Origin: Kribbella turkmenica
GTDB lineage: Bacteria > Actinomycetota > Actinomycetes > Propionibacteriales > Kribbellaceae
Direction: 5' to 3'
Length of the DNA stretch: 64,000 bases
Assembly: GCF_004348725.1 (NCBI RefSeq)
Contig: NZ_SMKR01000004.1
Coordinates: 32,926-96,925, forward strand
The notes beneath the pieces are model-generated. The model saw only the letters and a list, made by a program, of their open reading frames with translations, did not search any database and was not told the DNA's origin. The stretch's first letter is position 1, and every line of letters begins with the position of its first letter. This document shows positions 19,648-28,151 of this stretch, piece after piece. Position numbers and translations under genes: made by a program.

Positions 19648-22002
19648 ATGCGAGTCTGCGTGATCGGGGCCGGCATCGCCGGCACGCTGCTCGCCTGGCG
19701 GCTGAGCGACCACGTCGAGGTCGACCTGGTGACCGGACCGGTCCGCCTTGACGCGACCGCGGTGTCCGGCGGCGGCGTCCGGGGGTTCGAGACGCATCCG
19801 GTGCAGCGCCGGCTGGCGATCGAGAGCCTGACCGAGCTGTTCGAGACTCTCCAGGAGCCGGCCGGCTACACCGAGACCGGCTGCACCTACCTCCTGTCGT
19901 CGTACGCAGGACTCGAACGGGCGGTCGCCGAGGTCGAGGACGCGCACCCGGGCTCGACGGAGATCCTCGACCGCGACCAGCTGCACCGCCGGGGCTGGCA
20001 CGGCCTGCCCGACGGGACGGTCGGCGTGTGCGAGAAGCGGGCCGGCTTCATCCGGCCGGACCAGCTACGGACGGCGGTGCTCCGGCGGCTCGGGGCAGGC
20101 CCTAGGAGCCAGGTGCTCGGCGGACCGGTCCATGGGCTCGTCCCGCACCCGGACGGCTCGGTCAGCTGTCGCCTTCCGGGCGGGAGCCACCGGTACGACG
20201 CCGTCGTGGTCGCGGCCGGCCCGTGGACACCTGGGCTGCTCAGCGGCAGCGCACTGCCGGCCGAGCCGTACCGGACCAAGTCGATCCAGATCGCCGTCTA
20301 CGCCGTGGACGGCGCCCTCCCGACCATGTTCGTGGACGAGACCAGCGACCTGTTCGGGCGGCCCACGGCCGACGGCCGGTTGCTGCTCGGCGTCGACACG
20401 CACCACTGGTCCGTTCCACCGGGCAGCAGCACCCCGATCCCGGATCTGGCCGCTCGGGCCGTCCGGATCGCCGGCGAGCGACTGCCCCACCTCAAGCTGT
20501 CGGCGCCCGACCACCTGGTCAGCCACGCCGACTGTTACGCCGATCCGCCGGTACTGACCCTCTGGTCGGTGCTCGGCAGCACACATCGGCTCTTCACCTT
20601 CACCGGTGGGTCCGGCGGCAGCGTGAAAACCGCGCTGGCCGCAAGCCGGGCCGCAGCGAGCGATCTGCTCACCGGCGGTGAGACGCGCACCACCACTTCG
20701 CGGACGGAGAAACAGCGCATGACCATCACGGAACCAGGCAAGCAGCGAACGACGCCCCGCTACCACACGATCGGTATCGGGGCCGGGCCCTCCAACCTGT
20801 CGCTGGCCGCCCTCTACAAGAACGTCACCACCGAGAAGCTGGCCCTGTTCGACGCCCGCCCGGGCGCCGGCTGGCACACTCCGCTGCTCTACCCGGGCGT
20901 CCGGATGCAGACCGGCTGGATGAAGGACCTGGTCTCGCTGGTCGACCCCCGGCACGAGCTGACGTTCCTGAACTACCTGGTCACCTCCGGGCGGCTGTAC
21001 GCGCTGATCAACTCCCAGTTCGACTCGCTCCCCCGGATCGAGTACGAGCGCTACCTGGCCTGGGCCACCGAGCGGCTCGGCGTGGTGAACTTCAGCTCGC
21101 GGGTGGAGTCGATCTCGATCACCGACGACGGGTTCGAGGTCACCGTCGACGGTGAGCCGGCCGCGGTCTCGGAGCACCTGGTGCTCGGGCTCGGTACCCG
21201 CCCGGTCCGCCCGGCGTACCTGCACGGGCTGCCCGAGGAGCGGGCGTTCATCGCCGACGAACTGGGCGCCCGGATGCCGGCGCTGGATCACAACGCGCCG
21301 ACCGCGGTCGTCGGTGGCGGCCAGACCGGTCTCGAGTGCATCCTGCGGCTGCTCGGGTCGGGCTTCACCGACATCCGCTGGCTCGGCCGGAACCAGTGGT
21401 TCCGCAGCATCGACGACTCGCCGATGGCCAACGAGCTCTACCGGCCGTCGCACATCGAGTTCCTGCAGGGGCTGAACCGCAGCAAACGCCGGGAGATGAT
21501 CGACGACTCCCGCTACAGCGGCGACGCCATCACCCCGGGCGGCCTGCGGGCGCTCTACCAGTCGAACTACGACGGCCTGCTGACGCTCGGCCGCTTCCCG
21601 GTCACCCTGCTGCCCGGCCGCGACGTCCGCTCGTCCACACCGTTGCCGGACGGCGACATCCGGCTCTGCTGCACGACGTCCACCACGCCGGAGGAGCACG
21701 ACGTCCGCCAGGTCGTCGTCGCCGGCGGCCGGGAGCACGTCGAGGCACCGTTCGACGACGAGCTGCGGGAGCGAATCGAGTTCGACGACGACGGGCAACT
21801 GCTGGTCGAGCCGGACTACTCGGTGCGCTGGAAGGGCATGAACGGTCACCGGATCTACACGTTCAACGCCAGCCGGTACAGCCACGGCCTGACCAACGCG
21901 GGCCTGACACAACTGCCGGTCCGGGCCGCGATCGTGCTGAACTCCATGTTCGACCGCGAGATCTACCCGATCTCCGACGAACTCTGCGCGGTGCAGTGGT
22001 GA
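19648..22002 (+). CDS. Fused DAO-like oxidase / lysine N6-hydroxylase
   Basis: One 784-residue frame with two flavoenzymes. Residues 1-~345 are a D-amino-acid/glycine-oxidase-like protein (GAGIAG at 7-12, AGFIRPDQL, a C-terminal FTGGSGGSVK). Residues ~370-784 are an N-hydroxylating monooxygenase of the lysine/ornithine (IucD/SidA) family, with GIGAGPSNLSLAA for FAD, VVGGGQTGLE for NADPH and the C-terminal NASRYSHGLTNAGLT. In hydrazine pathways these activities make N6-hydroxylysine and later cleave the hydrazine to release a hydrazino acid. No stop separates them; linker 346-370 is Thr/Arg/Lys-rich. Met358 (ATG 20719) has GGAGA eight bases upstream, so a separate hydroxylase may also be made. 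Confidence 0.88.
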   Translation: MRVCVIGAGIAGTLLAWRLSDHVEVDLVTGPVRLDATAVSGGGVRGFETHPVQRRLAIESLTELFETLQEPAGYTETGCTYLLSSYAGLERAVAEVEDAHPGSTEILDRDQLHRRGWHGLPDGTVGVCEKRAGFIRPDQLRTAVLRRLGAGPRSQVLGGPVHGLVPHPDGSVSCRLPGGSHRYDAVVVAAGPWTPGLLSGSALPAEPYRTKSIQIAVYAVDGALPTMFVDETSDLFGRPTADGRLLLGVDTHHWSVPPGSSTPIPDLAARAVRIAGERLPHLKLSAPDHLVSHADCYADPPVLTLWSVLGSTHRLFTFTGGSGGSVKTALAASRAAASDLLTGGETRTTTSRTEKQRMTITEPGKQRTTPRYHTIGIGAGPSNLSLAALYKNVTTEKLALFDARPGAGWHTPLLYPGVRMQTGWMKDLVSLVDPRHELTFLNYLVTSGRLYALINSQFDSLPRIEYERYLAWATERLGVVNFSSRVESISITDDGFEVTVDGEPAAVSEHLVLGLGTRPVRPAYLHGLPEERAFIADELGARMPALDHNAPTAVVGGGQTGLECILRLLGSGFTDIRWLGRNQWFRSIDDSPMANELYRPSHIEFLQGLNRSKRREMIDDSRYSGDAITPGGLRALYQSNYDGLLTLGRFPVTLLPGRDVRSSTPLPDGDIRLCCTTSTTPEEHDVRQVVVAGGREHVEAPFDDELRERIEFDDDGQLLVEPDYSVRWKGMNGHRIYTFNASRYSHGLTNAGLTQLPVRAAIVLNSMFDREIYPISDELCAVQW
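20706..20721 (+). promoter_or_regulatory. Possible internal ribosome binding site and start
   Basis: GGAGA at 20706-20710 lies eight bases before ATG 20719, in frame with the hydroxylase half. It could give a free 427-residue hydroxylase in addition to the 784-residue fusion. Confidence 0.45.
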
Positions 22003-22373
22003 CCGCGGCGGTCCCGGAACCCTTGGTCCCCGACGTCGACGGGGTGTGGTTCCGGCTCGAGGTCGACGACCCGGCGGCGGGTGCCCCGTACGGGCAGTAC
22101 CACCGCGAGGACGATGTGGTCTGGGCGGAGTTCTACGCCGGCGGCGGCCTGCGCAGCGGCCGGCTGGTCGGGCACCTGCGGACGGACGGGACGTTCGACG
22201 CGGCGTACTGCCTGCTCGGCGCCGGCGGTGAGCTGGTCATCGGCGAGTGCCACAGCGTCCCGGAGTTCGATGCTCAGGGCAACATCTTGATCACCGACCA
22301 CTTCCGTCGCAGCGACGGCACCACCGGGGCGAGCCGGATCCGGCAGATCCCCGCACCCGTCAGGGAGGCATGA
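21999..22373 (+). CDS. Small beta-rich protein, function unknown
   Basis: A 124-residue soluble protein. The alternating pattern (VWAEFYAGGGLRSGRLVGHL, then AYCLLGAGGELVIGEC, then a DHFRRSDGTTGASRI ending) resembles the short antiparallel-beta family often auto-labelled N-acetylglutamate synthase in Bacillus and Flavobacteria. That name has no experimental basis that I know of. The GTG start overlaps the hydroxylase stop (GTGA), so it is made in step with it. In this operon it might be a chaperone-like or binding accessory to the N-N forming enzymes; this is speculation. Confidence 0.75.
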   Translation: MTAAVPEPLVPDVDGVWFRLEVDDPAAGAPYGQYHREDDVVWAEFYAGGGLRSGRLVGHLRTDGTFDAAYCLLGAGGELVIGECHSVPEFDAQGNILITDHFRRSDGTTGASRIRQIPAPVREA

Positions 22374-22374
22374 G

Positions 22375-23631
22375 ATGACCGACAGACCTCACCTGCTGGT
22401 GGTCGCCACCGGCATGCGGCTGTTCCGCGAGTACATCCTGCGGTCGATCGCACCGCGGTACCGGATCCACATGTTCCTGCACGCCGAACCGACCTGGGAG
22501 AAGGACTACATCGAGGGCTGGACCGTGCTCGAGTCCACCCTCGACGCCGACACCCTGGTCGCGGCCGCGAACGAGTTGCACGATCGGGAGGCGATCGACG
22601 GCGTGCTGTGCTGGGACGAGGCCCGGATCCTGCAGACCGCCCACGTCGCCGCGGCGCTCGGCCTGCCGGGCGGTGACGTCGCGATGGTGAACCGCTGCCG
22701 CGACAAGCACCTCACCCGGACGGCGCTCGCCGAGCACGGCGTCCCGCAACCGGTGTCGGTCCTCGTGGACACCGTCGAGGACGCGCTCGCCGTGGACGTC
22801 GGCTACCCGCGGATCCTCAAGCCGCGGGCCCTGGCCGCGAGCCTCGGCGTGGTGAAGGTGAACTCGCCGGCCGAACTCCGCGAGCACTGGGCGTTCGCGC
22901 ACGACACGACCGTGCCGGAGGCGCCGCACTACGACGTCAAGGTGCTGGTCGAGGAGTTCGCCGACGGTTACGAGATCAGCATCGACGCAGCCGTGTTCCA
23001 GGGCCAGGTGACGCCGTTCTGCCTGGCCCGCAAGGAGATCGGCTACCCGCCGTACGCCGAGGAGGTCGGCCACTTCGTCGACGCGGCGGACCCGCTGCTC
23101 GTCGACGACCAGCTGATGCAGGTGCTGGTCGACGCGCACAAGGCGATCGCGTTCACCGACGGTGTCACCCACACCGAGATCATGATGACGGCCGACGGCC
23201 CGAAGGTGATCGAGATCAACGCGCGGATCGGCGGCGACCTGATCCCCTACCTCGGCCTGCAGGCGACCGGGGTCGACCCGGGCCTGGCCGCGGCCGCGGT
23301 GGCCTGCGGGCGGGCACCGGAACTCGTCCCGGACCGCACGATGGTCGGTGGGGTCCGGTTCTTCTACGTGGAAGAGAACGACACCGTCCTGGACGAGGTC
23401 GCCTTCGACGCGGACGGCCTGCCGGGCTCGATCGACCTGCTGGTCCCGCTGATGGCGGCCGGTCAGACGACCAGCCCGCCGCCGGACGGGACGCTGTGGG
23501 GCCGGATCGCCTACGCGACCGCGGTCGCGACCACGATCGAGGAGTGCCGGGCCGGGCTGGACGCCGCCGGGAAGGCGCTGCGCTGGTCGGGCAAGGTCAA
23601 GGCGAAGGAACCCGAGGAGGCGGCCGGATGA
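22375..23631 (+). CDS. ATP-grasp ligase 1
   Basis: A 418-residue ATP-grasp enzyme. There is an N-terminal pre-ATP-grasp domain (LLVVATG; CWDEARILQTAHVAAALGLPG), then the ATP-grasp core with ILKPRALAAS as the lysine-bearing strand, VLVEEFADGYEISID, and the metal-binding TEIMMTADGPKVIEINARIGGDL (Glu/Asn pair). This is the layout of L-amino-acid ligases (BacD/YwfE type) and carboxylate-amine ligases. It probably joins a carboxylate and an amine or hydrazine during assembly of the cluster product. GGGAGG lies six bases before the ATG, and the stop overlaps the MFS start. Confidence 0.92.
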   Translation: MTDRPHLLVVATGMRLFREYILRSIAPRYRIHMFLHAEPTWEKDYIEGWTVLESTLDADTLVAAANELHDREAIDGVLCWDEARILQTAHVAAALGLPGGDVAMVNRCRDKHLTRTALAEHGVPQPVSVLVDTVEDALAVDVGYPRILKPRALAASLGVVKVNSPAELREHWAFAHDTTVPEAPHYDVKVLVEEFADGYEISIDAAVFQGQVTPFCLARKEIGYPPYAEEVGHFVDAADPLLVDDQLMQVLVDAHKAIAFTDGVTHTEIMMTADGPKVIEINARIGGDLIPYLGLQATGVDPGLAAAAVACGRAPELVPDRTMVGGVRFFYVEENDTVLDEVAFDADGLPGSIDLLVPLMAAGQTTSPPPDGTLWGRIAYATAVATTIEECRAGLDAAGKALRWSGKVKAKEPEEAAG

Positions 23632-24899
23632 CGTCCACCGACGAGAGCACCGGTGTCTGGGCGACCATCCGGGAGGCCCCGGTACCGGTGAAGGCGCTGC
23701 TGGTCGGCGTCTTCGTGAACAAGCTCGGCTGGTTCCTGCAGGTCTACCTGGTGTTGTTCCTGACCACCTCGAAGGGCTTCACCCCGGTCCAGGCCGGGAC
23801 GGCGCTCGGCGTGTACGGCGCCGGATCGGTGGTCGGCCTGATCATCGGCGGATCGCTGTCGGACAAGGTCGGCCCGCGGGCCGCGGTGATGATCAGCATG
23901 TTCGGCATGGCCGGATTCGTGCTGGCGATCGCCTACGTGCCGAGCTACGCGGCCGTGGTCACCGTGGTCGCCCTGGCCGGGGCGGTCGGGCAGTTCTACC
24001 GCCCGGCCTCGGCCGCGTTGCTGACCGAACTGACCCCGAAGAACCGCCAGGTGATGATTTTCGCGGTCTACCGGCTGGCGATGAACCTCGGGACGACCGC
24101 GGCACCGCTGATCGGTGCAGCTTTGGTCGCGGTGTCGTGGAACCTGCTGTTCATCGGCGAGGCGATCGCGGCCCTGGCGTACGCCCTGGTCGCGATCGTC
24201 GCCCTGCCGAAGCGGGCCCCACGCACCGCGCAGGACACGACCGCGGACGAACCCGAGCAGGCGGGCGGCGGCTACGTCGCGGTCCTGCGGGACTACAAGT
24301 ACGTGCTGTTCCTGCTCTGCATGTTCATCAACGCGGCGATCTACATGCAGTACCTGGCCGTGCTGCCGCTGCACATGAAGGCCGACGGGTTGTCGACCTG
24401 GTGGTTCAGCGCGGTGGTCGCACTCAACGGCTTCATCGTCATCACCTGCGAGCTGCTGGTGACGAAGGTGGTGCAGAACTGGCCGGCCCGGCTCGTCGCG
24501 ATGACCGGGTTCGTGCTGCTCGGCGGCGGGCTCGCGTTCTACGCGCTGCCGGGCGGGGTGGCGATCTTCGTGATCGGCACGCTGCTGTGGACGCTGGCCG
24601 AGATCATCGGCGGGCCGACGATGTTCGCCTACCCGGGAATGGCCGCGCCGAAGCGGCTCCTCGGCCGGTACGTCGGTTCCGCGCACGCGATGTTCGGACT
24701 CGGCTCCGCGCTCGGTCCGTTCCTCGGTGTCTGGGTGTGGAACGCGTCCGGCACCCAGGTCTGGGTGTGGTGCGGGCTGGCCGGCGCGATCGGCGTCGTC
24801 CTCGCGTACTTCGGGATGTCGCCCACAGCCTCCACCGAGGAGACCACCGCCCCCGACATCACCCCGGCCGCCGAGCCGTTGCCGAGCGAGAGCTCGTAG
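23628..24899 (+). CDS. MFS transporter, probable product exporter
   Basis: A 423-residue membrane protein with about 12 hydrophobic helices. The MFS signature GGSLSDKVGPR in loop 2-3 is at about 76-86, and a cytoplasmic charged loop between the halves is near 200-215. A hydrophilic Ser/Thr/Glu tail follows. The ATG overlaps the stop of ATP-grasp 1 (ATGA). Its place in the operon suggests export of, or self-protection against, the hydrazine product. Drug-efflux type MFS members are the nearest general match. Confidence 0.9.
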   Translation: MTSTDESTGVWATIREAPVPVKALLVGVFVNKLGWFLQVYLVLFLTTSKGFTPVQAGTALGVYGAGSVVGLIIGGSLSDKVGPRAAVMISMFGMAGFVLAIAYVPSYAAVVTVVALAGAVGQFYRPASAALLTELTPKNRQVMIFAVYRLAMNLGTTAAPLIGAALVAVSWNLLFIGEAIAALAYALVAIVALPKRAPRTAQDTTADEPEQAGGGYVAVLRDYKYVLFLLCMFINAAIYMQYLAVLPLHMKADGLSTWWFSAVVALNGFIVITCELLVTKVVQNWPARLVAMTGFVLLGGGLAFYALPGGVAIFVIGTLLWTLAEIIGGPTMFAYPGMAAPKRLLGRYVGSAHAMFGLGSALGPFLGVWVWNASGTQVWVWCGLAGAIGVVLAYFGMSPTASTEETTAPDITPAAEPLPSESS

Positions 24900-24908
24900 G
24901 AGGACGAG

Positions 24909-26147
24909 ATGAGTGACTACACGATCATCGTGGACCCGCTGTCCACGGGACAGGAATACCCGGCCGCGTTCCGCGAGGCCGGCCGGCTGCCGGTCGCCGT
25001 CCTGAGCGGTGCCGAGCCGCCACCGGCGTACACCGCCAGCTGGCACCCGGACGACTTCGAGCACGTGCACTACTTCACCGGCGACGTCCAGGCGCTCGCC
25101 GAGGAACTGCGGCAGTACGAGCCGGAGTACCTGGTGCCCGGCGCCGAGAGTGGCGTCGAGCTGTGCGACCAGCTGATCGAGCTCCTCGCGCCCGGGACCG
25201 GGAACGTACCGGAGCTCGCCGCGGCCCGCCGGGACAAGTGGGAGATGGCGCAGGCGCTGGCGGCCGCCGGAGTGCCGCGGTTGCGGCAGTTCCGGACCGC
25301 CGACCCGGCCGAGGCGCAGATGTGGCTCAAGGAGAACGATCTGCTCGGCCGGCGGCTGGTGATCAAGCCGCCGAAGAGCGCCGCCGGTGACGAGGTGTAT
25401 GTCGTCTTCTCCGGCGGCGACTGGCGGGAGCGATTCGACCGGGTGCTCGGCCGGACCAACAAGATGGGGCTGACCAACGACGCCGTGCTGATCCAGGAGT
25501 ACGCCGAGGGCACGGAGTATCTGGTCGACACCTACAGCGTGGACGGGAAGCACGCGCTGGTCGACGTCTGCCGCTACACGAAGGTCGGTCGCGGCGACAA
25601 GATCGGCATCTACCGGCGGATCGACTTCCTCGCCGAGGACGACCCGGAGGTGCAGGCCCTCTGGCCGTACACCCGGCAGGTCCTCGACGCGGTCGGCATC
25701 CGGATCGGCTGCGGCCACGTCGAGGTGATGATGACGGCGGACGGCCCGCGGCTGATCGAGGTCGCGGCCCGGCCGGCCGGCGGCGGTCACCAGATGGTCA
25801 GCGAGCTGGCCACCGGCGACAACCACATCAAGCGGACGGTCGCCCACCGGGTCCGCGGCGAGGTCCGGGACGGGTTCGACCTGGTCCAGCACCTGCGCGG
25901 CGTCTTCGTGATCGCTCCGGCCGAGGGCTACTTCCGCAACCGGGAGGTCTTCGACGGCATCGACGAGCTGAAGTCGTTCCACTGGATGAAGGTCCTGTAC
26001 GACGAGGACGCCGTCGTCCCGGAGACCGTCGACCTGTTCACCTGTCTGGCCTGGGTCATCCTGATCCACAGCGACCCGGCCACGCTCGACGCCGACTACC
26101 ACCGCGTACTGGAGATGGAGGCCGGCATCGTCATCGAGACCCCCTGA
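24909..26147 (+). CDS. ATP-grasp ligase 2
   Basis: A 412-residue ATP-grasp protein, distinct in sequence from the one upstream of the MFS gene. The N-domain has YLVPGAESGVELCDQL, the ATP-binding lysines lie in LVIKPPKSAAGDEVYVV, LIQEYAEGTEYLVDTYS forms the adenine pocket, and VEVMMTADGPRLIEVAARPAGGGH supplies metal ligands, with Glu-Ala-Ala-Arg instead of the usual Glu-Ile-Asn-Ala. It has a strong AGGAGGA site. It is the last gene of the cluster operon and presumably makes a second amide or hydrazide bond. Confidence 0.92.
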   Translation: MSDYTIIVDPLSTGQEYPAAFREAGRLPVAVLSGAEPPPAYTASWHPDDFEHVHYFTGDVQALAEELRQYEPEYLVPGAESGVELCDQLIELLAPGTGNVPELAAARRDKWEMAQALAAAGVPRLRQFRTADPAEAQMWLKENDLLGRRLVIKPPKSAAGDEVYVVFSGGDWRERFDRVLGRTNKMGLTNDAVLIQEYAEGTEYLVDTYSVDGKHALVDVCRYTKVGRGDKIGIYRRIDFLAEDDPEVQALWPYTRQVLDAVGIRIGCGHVEVMMTADGPRLIEVAARPAGGGHQMVSELATGDNHIKRTVAHRVRGEVRDGFDLVQHLRGVFVIAPAEGYFRNREVFDGIDELKSFHWMKVLYDEDAVVPETVDLFTCLAWVILIHSDPATLDADYHRVLEMEAGIVIETP

Positions 26148-26215
26148 CGCCATCGGAGTCAGCTGGAAGGGACCCCCTGCCCGGCCCGGGCGGACCACCA
26201 CCGCCCGGGCTCGGT

Positions 26216-26221
26216 CACAAT
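26216..26221 (+). promoter_or_regulatory. -10 element of a leaderless gene
   Basis: CACAAT ends six bases before the ATG at 26228, with no ribosome binding site between. This gives the YchJ gene its own promoter and marks the end of the preceding operon. Confidence 0.5.
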
Positions 26222-26227
26222 CTGCTC

Positions 26228-26611
26228 ATGCCGCAACCCTCCGAACCCTGCCCGTGCGGGCTCGACAGCTCGTACGCCGACTGCTGTGGCCGACTGCACG
26301 ACGGTCGTGCGTCGGCCGCCACCGCTGAGGAGCTGATGCGTTCACGCTATTCGGCGTTCGCCGTCCGCGACGCGGCGTACCTGCTCCGCACCTGGGCCGC
26401 CGCGACCCGCCCGGCCGGCCTCCGGCTGGACGACGACATCCACTGGACCGGCCTGGAGATCCTGGCCACCACCGGCGGAAGCCCGTTTCACACCGAAGGC
26501 ACGGTCGAGTTCCGCGCGCACTACGAGCTGGACGGCCGGCCGAGCCACCAACAGGAGCTCAGCCGGTTCGTCCGGGAGAACGGCGACTGGGTGTACGTCG
26601 CGGCACTGTGA
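26228..26611 (+). CDS. YchJ family protein with SEC-C zinc motif
   Basis: A 127-residue protein. An N-terminal SEC-C-type zinc motif (CPCG ... DCCG, Cys8/Cys10/Cys19/Cys20 region) is followed by the conserved ELMRSRYSAFAVRDAAYLLRTW block and an NTF2-like fold ending in FVRENGDWVYV. The family role is unknown. Its stop directly abuts the stop of the convergent PhoX-like gene, with no room for a terminator. Confidence 0.92.
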   Translation: MPQPSEPCPCGLDSSYADCCGRLHDGRASAATAEELMRSRYSAFAVRDAAYLLRTWAAATRPAGLRLDDDIHWTGLEILATTGGSPFHTEGTVEFRAHYELDGRPSHQQELSRFVRENGDWVYVAAL

Positions 26612-28012
26612 CTACCTGCGGCGGCGCCAGGGGCCGGTGATCGCGTAGGTGATGCCGGGTGTGTAGACGTTGAAGAACATCGTCCGGCCGTCGGCGGAGA
26701 AGCCGGCGCCGGCCAGTTCGCCGAACGCCGGGTCCTCCGGGGTGCCGTTGTTGACCCGGTTGCGGGCGAACTTGAACACCTCGCCGTCCTCGGTGGTGCC
26801 GAGGATGTGCTGCTCGCCGAGTCCGTCCTCGCACATCATCAACCCGCCGTACGGCGACATCGTGATGTTGTCCGGGGCATCGAACTCCGGGTCGTCCGAG
26901 CCGGGCGACGGCCGGGTGAAGATGACCTCCAGGCGCAGCGTCCGCTTCCGCGGGTCGTACCGCCAGACCTGGCCGTCGTGGTCGACCTTCGGCCCGAGCT
27001 CGGTCCGGGCGAACGACGAGACGAAGTACACGCAGCGGTCCCGGGTCCCCCACCAGCAGCCCTCGAGCTTGTAGCCGCCGGTGATCTGCTTGCCGTAGTC
27101 CTGCGCGCGGACCGACTCGGTCGTCGCCAGCGGGTCCGGCACCGTGATCCACCGGACGCCGTGGAACGTCGCGCCTGCCTCCTGGACGACGGACAGGTCG
27201 GGGAGGTCCGGGATGTACATCGCCTGCAGTTCACCGCCGGCCCGCAGCGAACCCCAGCCACCGCGCGGGCGGTTCGGCAGGAACCGGTAGAACCCGCCGA
27301 GCGGCGCGACGAACGCGTCCTCGGTCTCGTAGACGATGCCGGTCGCCGGGTCGACCGCGACCGCCTCGTGCTGGAACCGGCCCATCGCGGTCAGCGGGGC
27401 CGGGTCGAGGTTGCGGCGGTCGTCGTACGGGTCGACCTCGAAGATGAATCCGTGGTCCTTGGTGTAGCCGGTGTCGCCGGCCCTGGCCTCGGTCTCCTCA
27501 CACGTCAGCCAGGTACGCCAGGGCGTGATGCCGCCGGAGCAGTTGATCGCCGTACCGCCGAGGCTGACGAACTCCTTGGTGGCGTGGTTGTGCTTGTCCA
27601 CGACGAGCGTGCTGGTGCCGCCGGCGGCACCAGGGTCGTAGGTGCGCTCCGGCGGAGCGACCACCTTGATCGTGGCGGTCGGGCTGCACTCGTGGTTGCG
27701 GACCAGCCGCGAGCCGCCGTGCCGGTCCGCGAAGGTGCCCATGCCGTCGAAGCGGCTCGGCGTCCTCAGGCCGCCGGGGCGGACGGTGCCCTCGCGGGAC
27801 AGGATCTCGTAGCCGAACCCGCGCGGCAGGTCGAGCATGCCGTTCGGGTCCTCGATCAGCGGCCCGTAGCCGATCTTCGGGCCGGAGGTGCCGAGCGCGG
27901 GCTGGGCGGTGTACAGCGCCTCGACCGAGCCTGCGACGCTGACCGCGACACCGGCCGCGGCCGCTCGGGCGACGAACTGCCGGCGGGACAGGGGATTGTG
28001 CTCAACGGACAC
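26612..28012 (-). CDS. PhoX-like (DUF839) Tat-exported phosphatase
   Basis: A 466-residue protein with a twin-arginine signal (SRRQFV, then an alanine-rich core) and a DUF839 beta-propeller-type domain as in calcium/iron-dependent PhoX alkaline phosphatases. Supporting segments are GMGTFADRHGGSRLVRNHE near the N-terminus, CSGGITPWRTWLTCEE, FEVDPYD, MGRFQHEAVAVDP and YETEDAF. GTG 28012 has GAGGAGG eight bases upstream. It probably releases phosphate from esters outside the cell. It lies downstream of the ABC transporter operon, after a 10-bp hairpin. Confidence 0.88.
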   Translation of the reverse strand: MSVEHNPLSRRQFVARAAAAGVAVSVAGSVEALYTAQPALGTSGPKIGYGPLIEDPNGMLDLPRGFGYEILSREGTVRPGGLRTPSRFDGMGTFADRHGGSRLVRNHECSPTATIKVVAPPERTYDPGAAGGTSTLVVDKHNHATKEFVSLGGTAINCSGGITPWRTWLTCEETEARAGDTGYTKDHGFIFEVDPYDDRRNLDPAPLTAMGRFQHEAVAVDPATGIVYETEDAFVAPLGGFYRFLPNRPRGGWGSLRAGGELQAMYIPDLPDLSVVQEAGATFHGVRWITVPDPLATTESVRAQDYGKQITGGYKLEGCWWGTRDRCVYFVSSFARTELGPKVDHDGQVWRYDPRKRTLRLEVIFTRPSPGSDDPEFDAPDNITMSPYGGLMMCEDGLGEQHILGTTEDGEVFKFARNRVNNGTPEDPAFGELAGAGFSADGRTMFFNVYTPGITYAITGPWRRRR

Positions 28013-28104
28013 GGTGCGTGCCTCCTCATGGGCGGAAAGGATCTGCCGGTCACCGATGAACGTACGGTGAACAACAGACAACGACAAGACGAACCGCGCG
28101 CCGT

Positions 28105-28136
28105 GGCACCCGCGATCCTGAATGACCGCGGGTGCC
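28105..28136 (-). terminator. Hairpin after the transporter operon
   Basis: GGCACCCGCG (28105-28114) and its perfect complement (28127-28136) form a 10-bp stem with a 12-base loop just after the stop of the substrate-binding protein gene. No U-tract is visible. Confidence 0.55.
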
Positions 28137-28151
28137 TCAACATTCAACCAA

